DNA of 64,000 nt, from contig NZ_OOHJ01000018.1 of the NCBI RefSeq assembly GCF_900323885.1, positions 434,001 to 498,000 of the forward strand, written 5' to 3'. The notes beneath the pieces were generated by a model. It saw nothing but the letters and a program-made list of their open reading frames with translations, made no database searches and was not told the DNA's origin. Position numbers and translations under genes: made by a program. Within the stretch, counting starts at the first letter, position 1. Each line of letters begins with the position of its first letter. This document shows positions 23,288 through 32,764 of the stretch, in pieces. The DNA is from [Actinomadura] parvosata subsp. kistnae (GTDB lineage Bacteria > Actinomycetota > Actinomycetes > Streptosporangiales > Streptosporangiaceae).

Positions 23288-24583
23288 TCAATAGCCCCTG
23301 GTACGGCGGGCAGCCGGACGGATGCGGCGCCTGATGTCGCGCCTGCCCAGGGCACGCAGCACATCGATGCCCAGGATCGCCCCGGCGCCGATGGCCAGGG
23401 CAGTTGACAGGGCCTCGATGAGGTAGTGGGTGCCACCGAGCACGTCACCGAGGTTCAGCTTCAGCATTCCGCGAAACATCACCGAACCTGGCAGCAGCGG
23501 TCCGATCGCCGGGATCACGAACACGATGGGTGGTACCCGCACCCGGTTGGCGTAGATCGAGCCCATCAGCCCGATCACCGCGGCTGCCACGGCGGTGGCG
23601 AGCACCGCCGGCCAGTCCAGCCACCGTAGACAGACATAAGCAGTCCAAATGACCACACCACCGAGGGCCGCCGGTGGTGTGTGCTTGGGCGGCACTCGGA
23701 GCGCCACCGCGAACGTCAGCCCCAGCATGAGCGCCCCGATGAGTTGCGGCACCGCCAGCGACAGTGGTGCCGTGGGCGCATCGTCCACGGTGATCCGCAC
23801 ACCCGCCTTGACAGCGACGGTGAGCACGATGCCGATCCCCGACAGGACGGCTGCCACGATGAACACCACCTCCGACAGTCGCGCGGTGGCGGTGACGTAT
23901 TCGCCCGCGATGCCGTCCTGCACGCAGGCGACGAGCGGCCGGCCGGGCAGCAGTGCGATCACCGCTCCGACGACGATCGCTGAGGCCTGGACGGGCACCT
24001 GCTGCCAGATCATGAGCACCGCGGCCGCGGTGCCGACGGCCGCGGCCACGGCCGTTTGGAAGAACTCCGCGACTCCCCGCCTGGCGAGCCAGGTCCCGGC
24101 GCGGTCCCCGAGCAGGGTCGCGATGAACGCGGCCAGCGCCACCACCGGACCGCCACCGGTCAGGACCGCTGCCGAGGCCGCGACCAGCGCGGGCGCCGCG
24201 GCCCCGACCCAGCGTGGATGCGCCCTCGCCTGGCGGGCGATCTCCTGCAGGCGCCGGCGACCCATGGTCAGCGGCAGCGTTCGGCCGGTGATCTCGCCGA
24301 CCAGGTCGTGCAGCGCGACCAGGCGGGCGAAGTCCGGTTCGCGCCTGCGGACTCGCCGTTCGGCCGTGACCGGCATACTGCCGTCGTCCGGGACATTGGA
24401 CAACGTCAACGCTGACAGGTTGACGTCTGCCTCGATCCGGCGCACCCCGTAGGTTCGTGCGATCGCGCGCATGGCGTTCGTGACGTTCTCGGTGCTTTCT
24501 CCGCTGGCGAGCAGCAACTCGCCGATGCGCAGCGTCAGGCTGACGGCGCGGTTGGCGTCGGCGTCGGAGACGGCTCCGCTCAT
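23288..24583 (-). CDS. ThrE-family threonine/serine exporter
   Basis: A 431-residue integral membrane protein. The N-terminal cytoplasmic domain has the DUF1212/ThrE signature: ELLLASGESTENVTNAMRA, then RIEADVNLSALTLS. About ten membrane helices follow in two blocks, the first with DGIAGEYVTATARLSEVVF and the second a DUF3815-like block with IPAIGPLLPGSVMFRGML. ThrE of Corynebacterium glutamicum exports threonine and serine by proton motive force and is fused in this way. ATG 24583 is used. The gene lies on the same strand as the NhaC antiporter, 232 bp downstream of it, with an arginine deiminase remnant between, so a shared operon is unlikely. Confidence 0.85.
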   Translation of the reverse strand: MSGAVSDADANRAVSLTLRIGELLLASGESTENVTNAMRAIARTYGVRRIEADVNLSALTLSNVPDDGSMPVTAERRVRRREPDFARLVALHDLVGEITGRTLPLTMGRRRLQEIARQARAHPRWVGAAAPALVAASAAVLTGGGPVVALAAFIATLLGDRAGTWLARRGVAEFFQTAVAAAVGTAAAVLMIWQQVPVQASAIVVGAVIALLPGRPLVACVQDGIAGEYVTATARLSEVVFIVAAVLSGIGIVLTVAVKAGVRITVDDAPTAPLSLAVPQLIGALMLGLTFAVALRVPPKHTPPAALGGVVIWTAYVCLRWLDWPAVLATAVAAAVIGLMGSIYANRVRVPPIVFVIPAIGPLLPGSVMFRGMLKLNLGDVLGGTHYLIEALSTALAIGAGAILGIDVLRALGRRDIRRRIRPAARRTRGY

Positions 24584-24729
24584 TCACCGATCTCGCTGGC
24601 CGGCCGCGGCATTCAGACGGCGTCCCGCTGGATGCGGCATGTCATGCGGTGGGCGCCGCCGAGCCGACGACCACTCCCGGGACCAGGGCGAAGCAGTTGT
24701 CTCCTGAGTTCCATCGCTCGCGGGCCTGC

Positions 24730-24820
24730 CGGCTCCACCCGCACGATGTCGTCGAACAGCAGCTCGTCGCTGTTGGACGATGACCTTGCGCAGGGTGCCC
24801 GCCTTCGTACCGGTCTCATC
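24730..24820 (-). pseudogene. arginine deiminase N-terminal remnant
   Basis: Two adjoining minus-strand frames read KAGTLRKVIV and NSDELLFDDIVRVEPAG. These match two conserved N-terminal blocks of arginine deiminase (LRKVIVHRP... and ...N-x-DELLFDDVLWV). The roughly 15 residues normally between them are missing and the frame changes, so an internal deletion has occurred. Nothing downstream belongs to the enzyme. The remnant directly abuts the NhaC stop codon, suggesting an ancestral antiporter-arginine deiminase gene pair. Confidence 0.5.
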
Positions 24821-26333
24821 CACCCCGCGGCTCCGCGTCTTCGTGCCGGCTCTCTGGCGGTACGTGTTCGATCTTGAAGCCGGTGAACCCGTACACGACG
24901 CTGAGCAGCGGGCTGGCGATGTTGAAGAAGCAGAACGGCAGGTAGGCCAGCGTCGGCACGCCCAGGACCGCGCCCATGAACGCGCCGCAGGAGTTCCACG
25001 GCACCAGCGGTGAGGTGACCGTGCCGCTGTCGGCGGTCAACCGCGACAGGTTCGTCGGCGCCAGGCCGCGCTTGGCGAACTCGACCCGGAACACCCGCGC
25101 GGGCAACACCAGCGCGATGTACTGGTCACCGGCCACGATGTTGAGCCCGAAGGCGCTGGCGAACACCGCCACCGACAGGCGGCCGGTGCTCTTGGCCGCC
25201 CGCACCATCAGCTCGATCAGCCGGTTGAGCAGCCCGAACTCCTCCAGCAACGTACCGAACGTGACCGCGCCGATGATCAGCCACAGTGTCGGCAGCATGC
25301 TGTCCATCCCGCCGCGTGACAGCAGCCGATCCACATCCGCCAGACCGGAGCTCTTCTCGTACCCGTTCGCCATCGCCCGCCAGACCGCCTTGATCCCGGC
25401 CACGACAGGATTCAGCCCGGGCTCTCCGACGAACGCGCGGATCACCGCGGGCTGGGTGAAGCTCCCCACGATCCCGGCGAAGATGGCCGCCGCCATCAGC
25501 GCCAGCGTCGCCGGCACCTTGCGCGCCGACAGCACCACCAGCAGCAGCAGCGGGAGCAGATTCAGCGGGGTGATCCAGTAGATGTCGCCCAGAGCGTTCA
25601 GCTCACTGCCGGTGTCGCCCAGGTCGGTCGCGGCCGGCCCCCAGACCCAGCCGATCAGCAGGAACAGCACGAAGGCGATCAGGAACGCCGGGATCGACGT
25701 CCACGCCTGCCGCTTGATGTGCTCATAGACGTTGACCCGGACCATCTGCGCGGTCAGCACCGTGGTCTCCGACAACGGGGACAGTTTGTCCCCAAGGTAC
25801 GCACCCGAGATCACCGCTCCGGCGGTGATCGGCGCCGACACCCCCAGCATCGTCGCGATGCCCACCAGCCCGACGCCGATCGTCGCGGCCGTGGTCCACG
25901 AACTGCCGATCGACATCGCCACGATGCCGCAGAGCAGCGCGGCGGCCGCGTAGTACCAGCCAGGCGACAGCACCTGGATCCCGTAGTAGACCAAGGTGGG
26001 GATCGTCCCCGACATGTTCCAGGTGCCGATCAGCGCGCCCACGGCCAGCAGGATGAACACCGCGCTGGTGATCGACGACAGCGCGCGCTGCCCGCTGGCC
26101 TCGACCTCCTCCCACCGGTTTCCGTTCCTCAGCACCACCAGCATCGCGACCAACGCGCACAACACCAGCGCCACCTGGAGCGGCCCGTTGAGGGCATCGA
26201 GGCCGAACAGCGCCAGGGAGCCGCCGATCAGCACCACCAGCGCGCCCAGCACGATCACCAGATCGGCCAGCGACGGCGGCCGAACCGACCTACCCGTGTC
26301 CCCTTGGGCGTCGCCCTCCGTGCTGTCGCTCAT
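24816..26333 (-). CDS. nhaC: NhaC-family Na+/H+ (or amino-acid/ion) antiporter
   Basis: A 505-residue polytopic protein with about 11-12 membrane helices. NhaC family landmarks include NMSGTIPTLVYYGIQ, SWTTAATIGVGLVGIA, VISGAYLGDKLSPLSETT and TADSGTVTSPLVPWNSCGAF. NhaC proteins exchange cytoplasmic Na+ for protons; some relatives exchange malate/lactate or arginine/ornithine-like solutes. The decayed arginine deiminase touching its 3' end makes an amino-acid antiporter plausible, but the sequence alone does not decide. ATG 26333 is used; the first 20 residues are acidic and cytoplasmic. Confidence 0.8.
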   Translation of the reverse strand: MSDSTEGDAQGDTGRSVRPPSLADLVIVLGALVVLIGGSLALFGLDALNGPLQVALVLCALVAMLVVLRNGNRWEEVEASGQRALSSITSAVFILLAVGALIGTWNMSGTIPTLVYYGIQVLSPGWYYAAAALLCGIVAMSIGSSWTTAATIGVGLVGIATMLGVSAPITAGAVISGAYLGDKLSPLSETTVLTAQMVRVNVYEHIKRQAWTSIPAFLIAFVLFLLIGWVWGPAATDLGDTGSELNALGDIYWITPLNLLPLLLLVVLSARKVPATLALMAAAIFAGIVGSFTQPAVIRAFVGEPGLNPVVAGIKAVWRAMANGYEKSSGLADVDRLLSRGGMDSMLPTLWLIIGAVTFGTLLEEFGLLNRLIELMVRAAKSTGRLSVAVFASAFGLNIVAGDQYIALVLPARVFRVEFAKRGLAPTNLSRLTADSGTVTSPLVPWNSCGAFMGAVLGVPTLAYLPFCFFNIASPLLSVVYGFTGFKIEHVPPESRHEDAEPRGG

Positions 26334-26895
26334 CGCCTCGTCGCCGGCGCACCCGCCGTTCCCGCCGCTCGCCGTCCGCCGGCCTCACCGGGCGGTGCCG
26401 CATTCCGATCGCATCCGATTCGACAGCGGCCTTCCCGGACAGCCCGGCCCACGCCTGTCGCCGACGCCGAGGAACCGAGACCCGCCCAAGATCGACACCG
26501 CATTGCCGCCTCCTGAGGGTCTCTGATCTGTCCCCTCACCACCCGAGGGAAACCGCATGACATGCGAGGCGACGTACCCCATCGGCGCGGCGACAAGGTT
26601 CACGGCAGGTCAAGTTCGTTCCATGTCACCTGGCCGCCGTTGTCTCAGACACCCGTTGGCCCGGGCGGCGTGGTCGATGACTTGATAGCTCACCGCGGCA
26701 AACTGGCGGCCGCGTGGTGATGACAAAGGGCGACCTCAGATCAAATATCCGGAAAAGGAATGTCTCTCCAAGTTCACCGCTGGATTGAGGCATGATCCGG
26801 CAAAAGCGGTGGTTGGGCGTTGTCGGTTCCGTAGCGGATTTGCGACGTTCTGGCGGTACCAGGAAGAGCGCGGAACCATTCTGGGGAATACGTAC
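26334..26895. other. 562-bp intergenic region
   Basis: This is a divergent region between the antiporter and a secreted protein gene. I looked for riboswitch-like folds and tRNA and saw only short imperfect hairpins (for example around 26540-26580). An AT-richer stretch at 26735-26770 probably holds the plus-strand promoter. No supported ORF. Confidence 0.4.
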
Positions 26896-27780
26896 ATGAG
26901 ACCTTCACGGGTTCGATCACTGGCGATGCCCGGCGTCGCTCTCGCGAGCGTCGTGCTCGCCAGCGGAATCGCCTCCCTCCCGGCCGGCGCGGACAGAGCG
27001 TCCGGCGCGGGCAGAGCGTCCGGCGCGACCGACGCGGACTTCGACGAGAGATGGGGGGTCGTTGGCCGTAACACGCTGGGAGGGCCGAGCGCCGTCCTGC
27101 GGTTCGGCCCTTGGGGTCGCAACTCCGCCGACGATCTCCGCGCCACCGTGCCGCCGCCGTACGGGGCCGGCAGCCTGGGCCTCATCGTCGGCACCGGCGA
27201 CGACAAGATCGTGTGGGGCGACGAGAGCGACTTCGGCGGCATGCGGCTCAGCAGCATCAACACCCTGTCGTACTGGGTGTTCGAGGGCCAGACGCCTCCG
27301 CTGACGAACCTCCCGCCGAACCTGATCATGGAGGTCGACCCGAACCTCGATCCCGGCGTCAACTTCACCAGTCTGGTCTTCCTGCCGGAAAGCGCCACCC
27401 GCCCCGCCTCTCCCCCGACGCGCCTACCGAGCACCTGGCAGCGGTACGTGCCCAGCGCGGCGGGCAGCGCCTGGTGGGCCACCAACGCGCGGACGGCCGC
27501 GGCCACAGGATGCAGCCTGTCAAGTCCCTGCACCTTCAGCGAGCTCAAGGAGGCGCTGCCCAACGCGGTGATCACGTTCAGCCTGGGGATCAACAAGGGC
27601 AGGGACACCCCGTTCGTCGGTGCCGTCGACGGCGTCCAGGTCAACAACCGAATCTTCGACTTCGAGCCGCAGGGAGTGCGCGAGCTTTCTGCCGTACACA
27701 GGTCCAAGTCCCAGCGACAACTCCGGCTGCGCCATGAACGCCGGCATCCCCTGCCTGCGCCTCGTCCCCGCCATCGGTAG
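26896..27780 (+). CDS. secreted hypothetical protein, possibly frameshifted at its C-terminus
   Basis: A 294-residue exported protein. Its signal peptide is at residues 1-34 (LAMPGVALASVVLASGIASL, then PAGA). The mature part is rich in Gly/Asn/Trp: WGVVGRNTLGGPSAVLRFG, YGAGSLGLIVGTGDDKIVWG and NPDVNFTSL-like segments. A C-terminal block AVDGVQVNNRIFDFEPQGVREL resembles the terminal block of other actinobacterial secreted hypotheticals, where the protein normally stops soon after. Here about 30 Arg/His-rich residues follow, unlike a natural end, so a late frameshift is possible. ATG 26896 begins the signal peptide. Function unknown. Confidence 0.6.
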   Translation: MRPSRVRSLAMPGVALASVVLASGIASLPAGADRASGAGRASGATDADFDERWGVVGRNTLGGPSAVLRFGPWGRNSADDLRATVPPPYGAGSLGLIVGTGDDKIVWGDESDFGGMRLSSINTLSYWVFEGQTPPLTNLPPNLIMEVDPNLDPGVNFTSLVFLPESATRPASPPTRLPSTWQRYVPSAAGSAWWATNARTAAATGCSLSSPCTFSELKEALPNAVITFSLGINKGRDTPFVGAVDGVQVNNRIFDFEPQGVRELSAVHRSKSQRQLRLRHERRHPLPAPRPRHR

Positions 27781-27855
27781 AGCCTGGTGCGCCGGTGACG
27801 GTGTCACCATAATTGATGATCTACGGGGTGGGCGGGCGAGGGGAGCAAGCGGAAC

Positions 27856-30057
27856 ATGTCGGTGATCCAGCCGCTGCGTGAGGGCGACCCCGCCGAGATC
27901 GGATCTTGGCGGCTCATGGGGAGGCTGGACGCGAGCACCTATGCCGGGGAGAGCGACGACGGCGAGCGGGTGGTCATCAGAGTGCTGCCCGCGGACGTGG
28001 ACCCCGAGGACTTCCGGCGGGCCGTCGAGCCGCTCCGTGACGTCTCCGCCTTCTGTACGGCGCAGGTCCTCGGCTCCGGCGCGCTGGAGGACGGACGGCC
28101 GTTCGTCGTGAGCGAGTTCATCGACGGGCCGACGTTGCGCGAGGCCGTGGCGGCGGGCGAGCCGCTGCGGGACGCGGCCTTGCATCGGCTCGCGGTGGGC
28201 ACGGTGACGGCCCTGGTCGCCCTGCACCAGTCGGGGTCGGTGCACGGTGACCTCGGGCCGGACACAGTGGTGCTCGGGCCGGACGGTCTCCGGCTGATCG
28301 GGTTCGGGCTGGTACGGGCGATGGGGACCTCCGTCGAGGCGACGACCCGCGAGGTGGATGTCCCCGCGTTCACCGCCCCGGAGCGCTTGCGGACCGGTGA
28401 GGCCGGTCCGGCCGCGGACCTGTTCTCGTGGGGGGCGACCATCGCGTACGCGGCGTCGGGACGCTCGCCTTTCGACGGCGGCTCGGTGGCCGGAACGGTG
28501 AACCGGATCACCGGCGCCGAGCCTGAGCTGCCCGAGCTGGGCGACCTGCGGGAGCTGGTGCGGGCGTGCCTGGAGAAGGACCCGGCCCGCCGCCCGGCCG
28601 CGAGTGACGTGCTGTTACGCCTGGTGGGCGAGACGAGCTTCCTGACCGGCATCGTGCCCGCGCCCGGGGCGGCAGCGGAGAGGCCCGCGGCCGGTGAGAC
28701 GCCGGCAGCCCCTGAGACGACAGCCCCTGAGCCGACAGCTCCTGATCCGTTACCACCTGGCCCGACAGCTCCTGACCCGTCATCATCTGCGCCGTCATCA
28801 TCTGGCCCGTCATCACCTGGCCCGTCATCATCTGGCCCGGCAGCACCTGAGCCGCCATCACCCCGCCCAGCGACCTCCGGCAAGCCGTCACCTGGGCCGC
28901 AAGCGCGACCGGGCGCGACGTCCGGCCGGCGGCGGAGCACGGCGCTGATCGCGGTGGCCGCGTTCGTCGCGGGGGCCGTGTTGTCCGGCGGTGGCGTGTA
29001 CGCGCTGACGGACCGGCGCGGGACACCCGCCGGGCCTCCCGCCGCGTCGGCCGGCACCGCCCCGCCGTCGAGTGCCGCGCAGGCGGCGCCCACCCAGGCG
29101 GCGGGCATGGTGATCACGGCGGCGCCGCAGATCACGGCCGGCGCGACGGCCGCGCCCATGCCGCCGGTGGCGAAGAAGGCCGACAAGGACGTCAAGCTGC
29201 CGGACATCGAGGCCACGCTGCACGAGCACAGCTCGGACGCGCTGCGCCTGGCCGCGTACCTGCAGACCGAGGAGCCGTACACCACGTTCGCCCGCGACGC
29301 CTCGGGCGCGTTCAAGGGGGTCGGCTTCGGCGAGGAGCCGGCGGTCTCGCCGGACGGCACCTGGGTCGCGCTCAACCCGTGGCTGAAGTTCCAGAACTCC
29401 GACCTGGACCAGGTCAGGTTCGTCAACCTCAAGACGGGCGAGCAGTTCGCGGTCAGCACCGTGAAGAAGCCGAGGCAGACGTGGTTCCCGGCGTGGTCCC
29501 GCGACGGCAGGCGGCTCGTGCTGTCGGTCACCGACGAGAAGCGGACCAGGATCAGCGGCTTCGCGCTGGTGGACGTGGCCGCCAGGACCGCCAAGGTGGT
29601 GGAGGCGGAGTACTCCGACGACATCAGCCTGGCGTTCACCTTCACTCCGGACGGCGGGCCGGCGCGCGGCTACCACGACGGCGACACCTACGGCGTCGAG
29701 TTCTACAACGACGCGGGCCAGGTGACCCGGAGCATGCACTGGGTGGGCAAACCGCGCAACCGCGACTGGTTCTCCCCCTCCGGCAAGCTGTTCTACACCG
29801 TCTGCCCCAAGGGCGGGACGGTGTGCGTGTGGAACGCCGAGACCGGTGTGCGGACGGCCACCGTGCCGGGGATCAGCCCGAAGAGCAACCTGCTCGGCTG
29901 GTTCGACGAGGCCCATCTGCTCGTCCAGGAGCCGGACAAGAAACGCAAGAAGCGCGCGGAGGTGCGCATCGTGAGCCTGACCGGCGGCGTGTCGCGGGTC
30001 CTCGCGGACGTCAACCCGCTCAACGGCGCCCTGAACTGGGCGCCCGCGGCACGGTGA
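27856..30057 (+). CDS. membrane-anchored pseudokinase with extracytoplasmic sensor domain
   Basis: A 733-residue Hanks-type kinase relative in which every key catalytic element is changed. The Gly-rich loop is absent (GRLDASTYAG), the VAIK lysine is Arg42 (VVIRVL), HRD is HGD (130-132), the catalytic-loop Asn is Thr, and DFG is GFG (149-151). The rest of the fold is recognisable. A Pro/Ser linker (about 285-350), encoded by short near-identical DNA repeats at 28735-28880, leads to one membrane helix (TALIAVAAFVAGAVLSGGG), and residues 430-733 form a beta-propeller-like external domain. It overlaps by GTGA a second gene of the same architecture with an intact kinase. Inference: an allosteric or ligand-binding partner of that kinase. 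Confidence 0.82.
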   Translation: MSVIQPLREGDPAEIGSWRLMGRLDASTYAGESDDGERVVIRVLPADVDPEDFRRAVEPLRDVSAFCTAQVLGSGALEDGRPFVVSEFIDGPTLREAVAAGEPLRDAALHRLAVGTVTALVALHQSGSVHGDLGPDTVVLGPDGLRLIGFGLVRAMGTSVEATTREVDVPAFTAPERLRTGEAGPAADLFSWGATIAYAASGRSPFDGGSVAGTVNRITGAEPELPELGDLRELVRACLEKDPARRPAASDVLLRLVGETSFLTGIVPAPGAAAERPAAGETPAAPETTAPEPTAPDPLPPGPTAPDPSSSAPSSSGPSSPGPSSSGPAAPEPPSPRPATSGKPSPGPQARPGATSGRRRSTALIAVAAFVAGAVLSGGGVYALTDRRGTPAGPPAASAGTAPPSSAAQAAPTQAAGMVITAAPQITAGATAAPMPPVAKKADKDVKLPDIEATLHEHSSDALRLAAYLQTEEPYTTFARDASGAFKGVGFGEEPAVSPDGTWVALNPWLKFQNSDLDQVRFVNLKTGEQFAVSTVKKPRQTWFPAWSRDGRRLVLSVTDEKRTRISGFALVDVAARTAKVVEAEYSDDISLAFTFTPDGGPARGYHDGDTYGVEFYNDAGQVTRSMHWVGKPRNRDWFSPSGKLFYTVCPKGGTVCVWNAETGVRTATVPGISPKSNLLGWFDEAHLLVQEPDKKRKKRAEVRIVSLTGGVSRVLADVNPLNGALNWAPAAR

Positions 30058-32009
30058 CGGCCGGGCCGCTGCTCGGCGACGACCCGGCCGAAGTGGCGTC
30101 GTACCGCGTGCGGGGCCGGCTCGGGGTGGGCGGCCAGGGCGTGGTGTACCTGGCCGAGTCGCCGCGAGGTGAGAAGGTCGCGGTCAAGATGTTGCGGTAC
30201 GGCCCGGCGGCGGACACCGGGACGGGCGGCGGGGCAGACAGCGGGGCGGGCAGCGGGGCGGATTTCGCGCGGGAGATCGAGCTGACCCGCCGGGTGAAAA
30301 CGTTCTGCACCGCGAACGTGCTGGCCACCGGGGAGCTGAACGGGCTGCCGTACATCGTCAGCGAGTACGTGGAGGGCCCGTCGCTGGCGCAGGCGATCGC
30401 CCGGCGCGGGCCGCTGCGCGGCGCGGAACTGCGCCGGCTGGCGATCGGCACGCTGACCGCGCTGGCGGCGATCCACCAGGCGGGGGTGGTGCACCGCGAC
30501 TTCAAGCCGGGCAACGTGCTGCTCGGCCGGGACGGCCCGAGGGTGATCGACTTCGGGATCGCGCGCGAGCTGGACGCGGGCGGCGCCGGCACCGCCGAGC
30601 TGATGGGGACACCGCCGTACATGGCGCCCGAGCAGTTCTCCGGGGCGGGATCCGGCGCGCCGGCCGACCTGTTCGCGTGGGCGTCCACGATCGTGGCGGC
30701 CGGCACGGGCCGGCCGCCGTTCGGCTCCGCTCCCACCCCGATGGTGGTCCACCGCATCCTCACGGCGGAGCCCGAGGTGGGTGACCTCCAGGGCGATCTG
30801 CGGGAGCTGGTGCTGCGCTGCCTGACCAAGGATCCGGCGGAGCGGCCCACGGCGTCCCACGCGCTGCTGACCCTGCTCGGGCATCCCGTGCCGCCCCGGC
30901 GGCTGCTCGCGGCCGGGCAGGCGTCCGCCGCCCCGCCCGCCGCCCCGCCCGCCTCCGAGGACGTTCCCCGGCGGCGGTGGGCTCGGTACGGCGCCGTCGC
31001 CGCGACGCTGGTGCTGCTGGCGGCGGGCGGCGCGGCGTACCTGCTGGCGCGGACCCCCGGTGAGCAGAGCACTCAGACGGCCGTGGCCGCTCCACGGCGC
31101 TCGCTCTCGAAACCGATGCGGACCTCCTCGTCGGTGACCGTCCGGCTCCCCGACTCGGAGATCAAGGTGTACGACCACCCGGAGGACCCGCTGTGGGTGT
31201 CGTCGGTCGCCGGCCCGGCGGAGGACTCGGCGACGGGCTACCCCGCGTACGTCCGCGATCCCGCGTCACGGCGGTTCACCTTCTTCGGCGCCTTCCAGGC
31301 GCCGGCGGTCTCCCCCGGCGGCGCGTACGTGGCGGCCCTGGCCATGAGCAACCTGGCGCGCACCGACTTCAACGTGCTGCGCCTGGTGACCCGCCGTACC
31401 GGTGAGGACGTCCAGATCCGCACCTCCGACAAGCCCGGCGACACCACGGACCTGCGCTGGAGCGACGACGAGCGCCTGCTCCTGAGCGTTCACGAGGGCG
31501 CGGGCAAGAGCCGGCGCGCCACGGGCTTCGTGGTGGTGGATCCCGCCATCCGGGCCGTCACCGTCAGCGAGGTTCCCGGCGGCGGCTCCGGTCCGTACGT
31601 CTGGGGGGCCGGCGACAGCGTGCTGCACCAGGGCGAGGACGGCACGGTCCGCTCTTTCGACCTGAAGGGCGCCGAACTGCGCTCGTTCACCGGCGTGGGT
31701 GAGCTGTTCGCCGTCAACGCGGTGACCGGCCCGGGGCACGGCACGGTGTTCAGCACCCGCTGCCCGCCGCCGGCCCGCGGCCTGTGCCTGTGGGACGCCG
31801 CCACCGGCGAGCGCGCCGCCGAGGTGCCGCTCCGCGACGGCCACGCGTTCGAGGGCTGGCTGGATCCCGGCCACTACCTCGCCAGGATCTCAGCCGATGG
31901 CCTCACCAAGCTGGTGATGGCGGACCTGGAGGGCGAGCCGGTGCGCACCCTCGCGGAGGGCCCGGCGAAGGAGCTCGGCCGGATGGCGGTCGGGCTGACC
32001 CTCCGATGA
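30054..32009 (+). CDS. transmembrane Ser/Thr protein kinase with C-terminal sensor domain
   Basis: A 651-residue protein translated by GTGA coupling from the pseudokinase gene. The kinase domain (about 15-290) is complete: GRLGVGGQGVVY, VAVK with Lys45, HRDFKPGN (147-154), DFG (166-168) and GTPPYMAPEQ. A membrane helix at about 320-340 (GAVAATLVLLAAGGAAYLLA) is followed by an external propeller-like region parallel to that of the upstream pseudokinase: FGAFQAPAVSPGGAYVAALA here, GFGEEPAVSPDGTWVALNP there. The two are therefore tandem paralogues. PknB-like kinases of this kind transduce cell-envelope or extracellular signals by phosphorylating cytoplasmic proteins. The target is unknown. Confidence 0.88.
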   Translation: MTAGPLLGDDPAEVASYRVRGRLGVGGQGVVYLAESPRGEKVAVKMLRYGPAADTGTGGGADSGAGSGADFAREIELTRRVKTFCTANVLATGELNGLPYIVSEYVEGPSLAQAIARRGPLRGAELRRLAIGTLTALAAIHQAGVVHRDFKPGNVLLGRDGPRVIDFGIARELDAGGAGTAELMGTPPYMAPEQFSGAGSGAPADLFAWASTIVAAGTGRPPFGSAPTPMVVHRILTAEPEVGDLQGDLRELVLRCLTKDPAERPTASHALLTLLGHPVPPRRLLAAGQASAAPPAAPPASEDVPRRRWARYGAVAATLVLLAAGGAAYLLARTPGEQSTQTAVAAPRRSLSKPMRTSSSVTVRLPDSEIKVYDHPEDPLWVSSVAGPAEDSATGYPAYVRDPASRRFTFFGAFQAPAVSPGGAYVAALAMSNLARTDFNVLRLVTRRTGEDVQIRTSDKPGDTTDLRWSDDERLLLSVHEGAGKSRRATGFVVVDPAIRAVTVSEVPGGGSGPYVWGAGDSVLHQGEDGTVRSFDLKGAELRSFTGVGELFAVNAVTGPGHGTVFSTRCPPPARGLCLWDAATGERAAEVPLRDGHAFEGWLDPGHYLARISADGLTKLVMADLEGEPVRTLAEGPAKELGRMAVGLTLR

Positions 32010-32015
32010 CCGGGT

Positions 32016-32663
32016 TCACCCGCCGTTCCGGGGAAGGGAGGTGGCGGGGACCGGCACGGTGGACAGGCCCGGGGTGGGCCGGAAGGCGCGGGCCTGCGCG
32101 GAGGCGCGGCGGGCGGCGGCCCGGGAGCCGGCGAGGTCCGCGGAGTGCCAGGTCTCCCACTGCGAGTAGGCGGGCCCGTCGATGGCGTCGACGGCTATGC
32201 GGCCGCTGATGCGGCTGATGTCGGAGGAGGCGACGAGGTCGAGGCCGACCCGCTGCATGATGGCCAGCGACATGCGGGCGGCGAGCACGCCCGCGCCGTC
32301 GGGGGCGCGGGTGGGCAGGGGAACGTGGAAGACGTCGGTAAGGCCGTGATCGACGCGGTCGAGGTTCTCGGCCGCGATCCGGCTGAGCTCCTGGCCGATC
32401 GCGGTCGCCTCGGCCCGCAGCCATCCCAGCTCCTCCAGGTCGGCGGGCGAGATCCACACGCGGCCGTAGATCTCGGCGAAGTGCGGGGCGCGGGACAGGA
32501 CGGCGAATCCGGGATCGGACCAGATGGACAGGCAGTCGTTCCAGCCCAGCTCGACCGCGGCCCGTAAGTGCTGGATCCCGCCGGGCACGTCCCCGCCCCG
32601 GCCGTGCAGGTCGGCGAGCATCGCGTGGATCATCGCGAGCCCCCAGCGCGGCCCCGCCGCCAC
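32016..32663 (-). CDS. helical (TPR-like) protein, probably 5'-disrupted
   Basis: This 215-residue frame begins inside a helical repeat (RWGLAMIHAMLADLHGR, HLRAAVELGWNDCLSIWSDP). It continues through DLEELGWLRAEATAIGQELS to a low-complexity C-terminus ending GLSTVPVPATSLPRNGG. The preceding helix (ARGRQALTALLPEAWRRGR) lies in another frame that stops at 32630, overlapping this frame's internal ATG (ATGA). Either two coupled genes or one gene with a single-base shift; the helix continuity favours the latter. It is convergent with the kinase operon (6 bp between stops). Function unknown. Confidence 0.5.
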   Translation of the reverse strand: MAAGPRWGLAMIHAMLADLHGRGGDVPGGIQHLRAAVELGWNDCLSIWSDPGFAVLSRAPHFAEIYGRVWISPADLEELGWLRAEATAIGQELSRIAAENLDRVDHGLTDVFHVPLPTRAPDGAGVLAARMSLAIMQRVGLDLVASSDISRISGRIAVDAIDGPAYSQWETWHSADLAGSRAAARRASAQARAFRPTPGLSTVPVPATSLPRNGG

Positions 32664-32764
32664 GCCTCCGGCAGCAGCGCCGTCAACGCCTGCCGCCCCC
32701 GCGCCATGTCCCCGTAGATGATCGGCTGGCAGGCCGCGTACAACTCGTTGAACCCGACTTCCAT
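32630..32764 (-). pseudogene. out-of-frame N-terminal piece of the TPR-like protein
   Basis: ATG 32764 opens 44 codons reading FNELYAACQPIIYGDMARGR, then QALTALLPEAWRRGR, ending TGA at 32630-32632. The helical pattern continues directly into the next frame, so a one-base indel near 32640-32660 is the simplest explanation. Confidence 0.4.

Noticed and set aside
26334..26895. Possible ion- or nucleotide-sensing riboswitch upstream of the NhaC gene
   Set aside because: I could not assemble a conserved riboswitch core; only short imperfect hairpins are visible.
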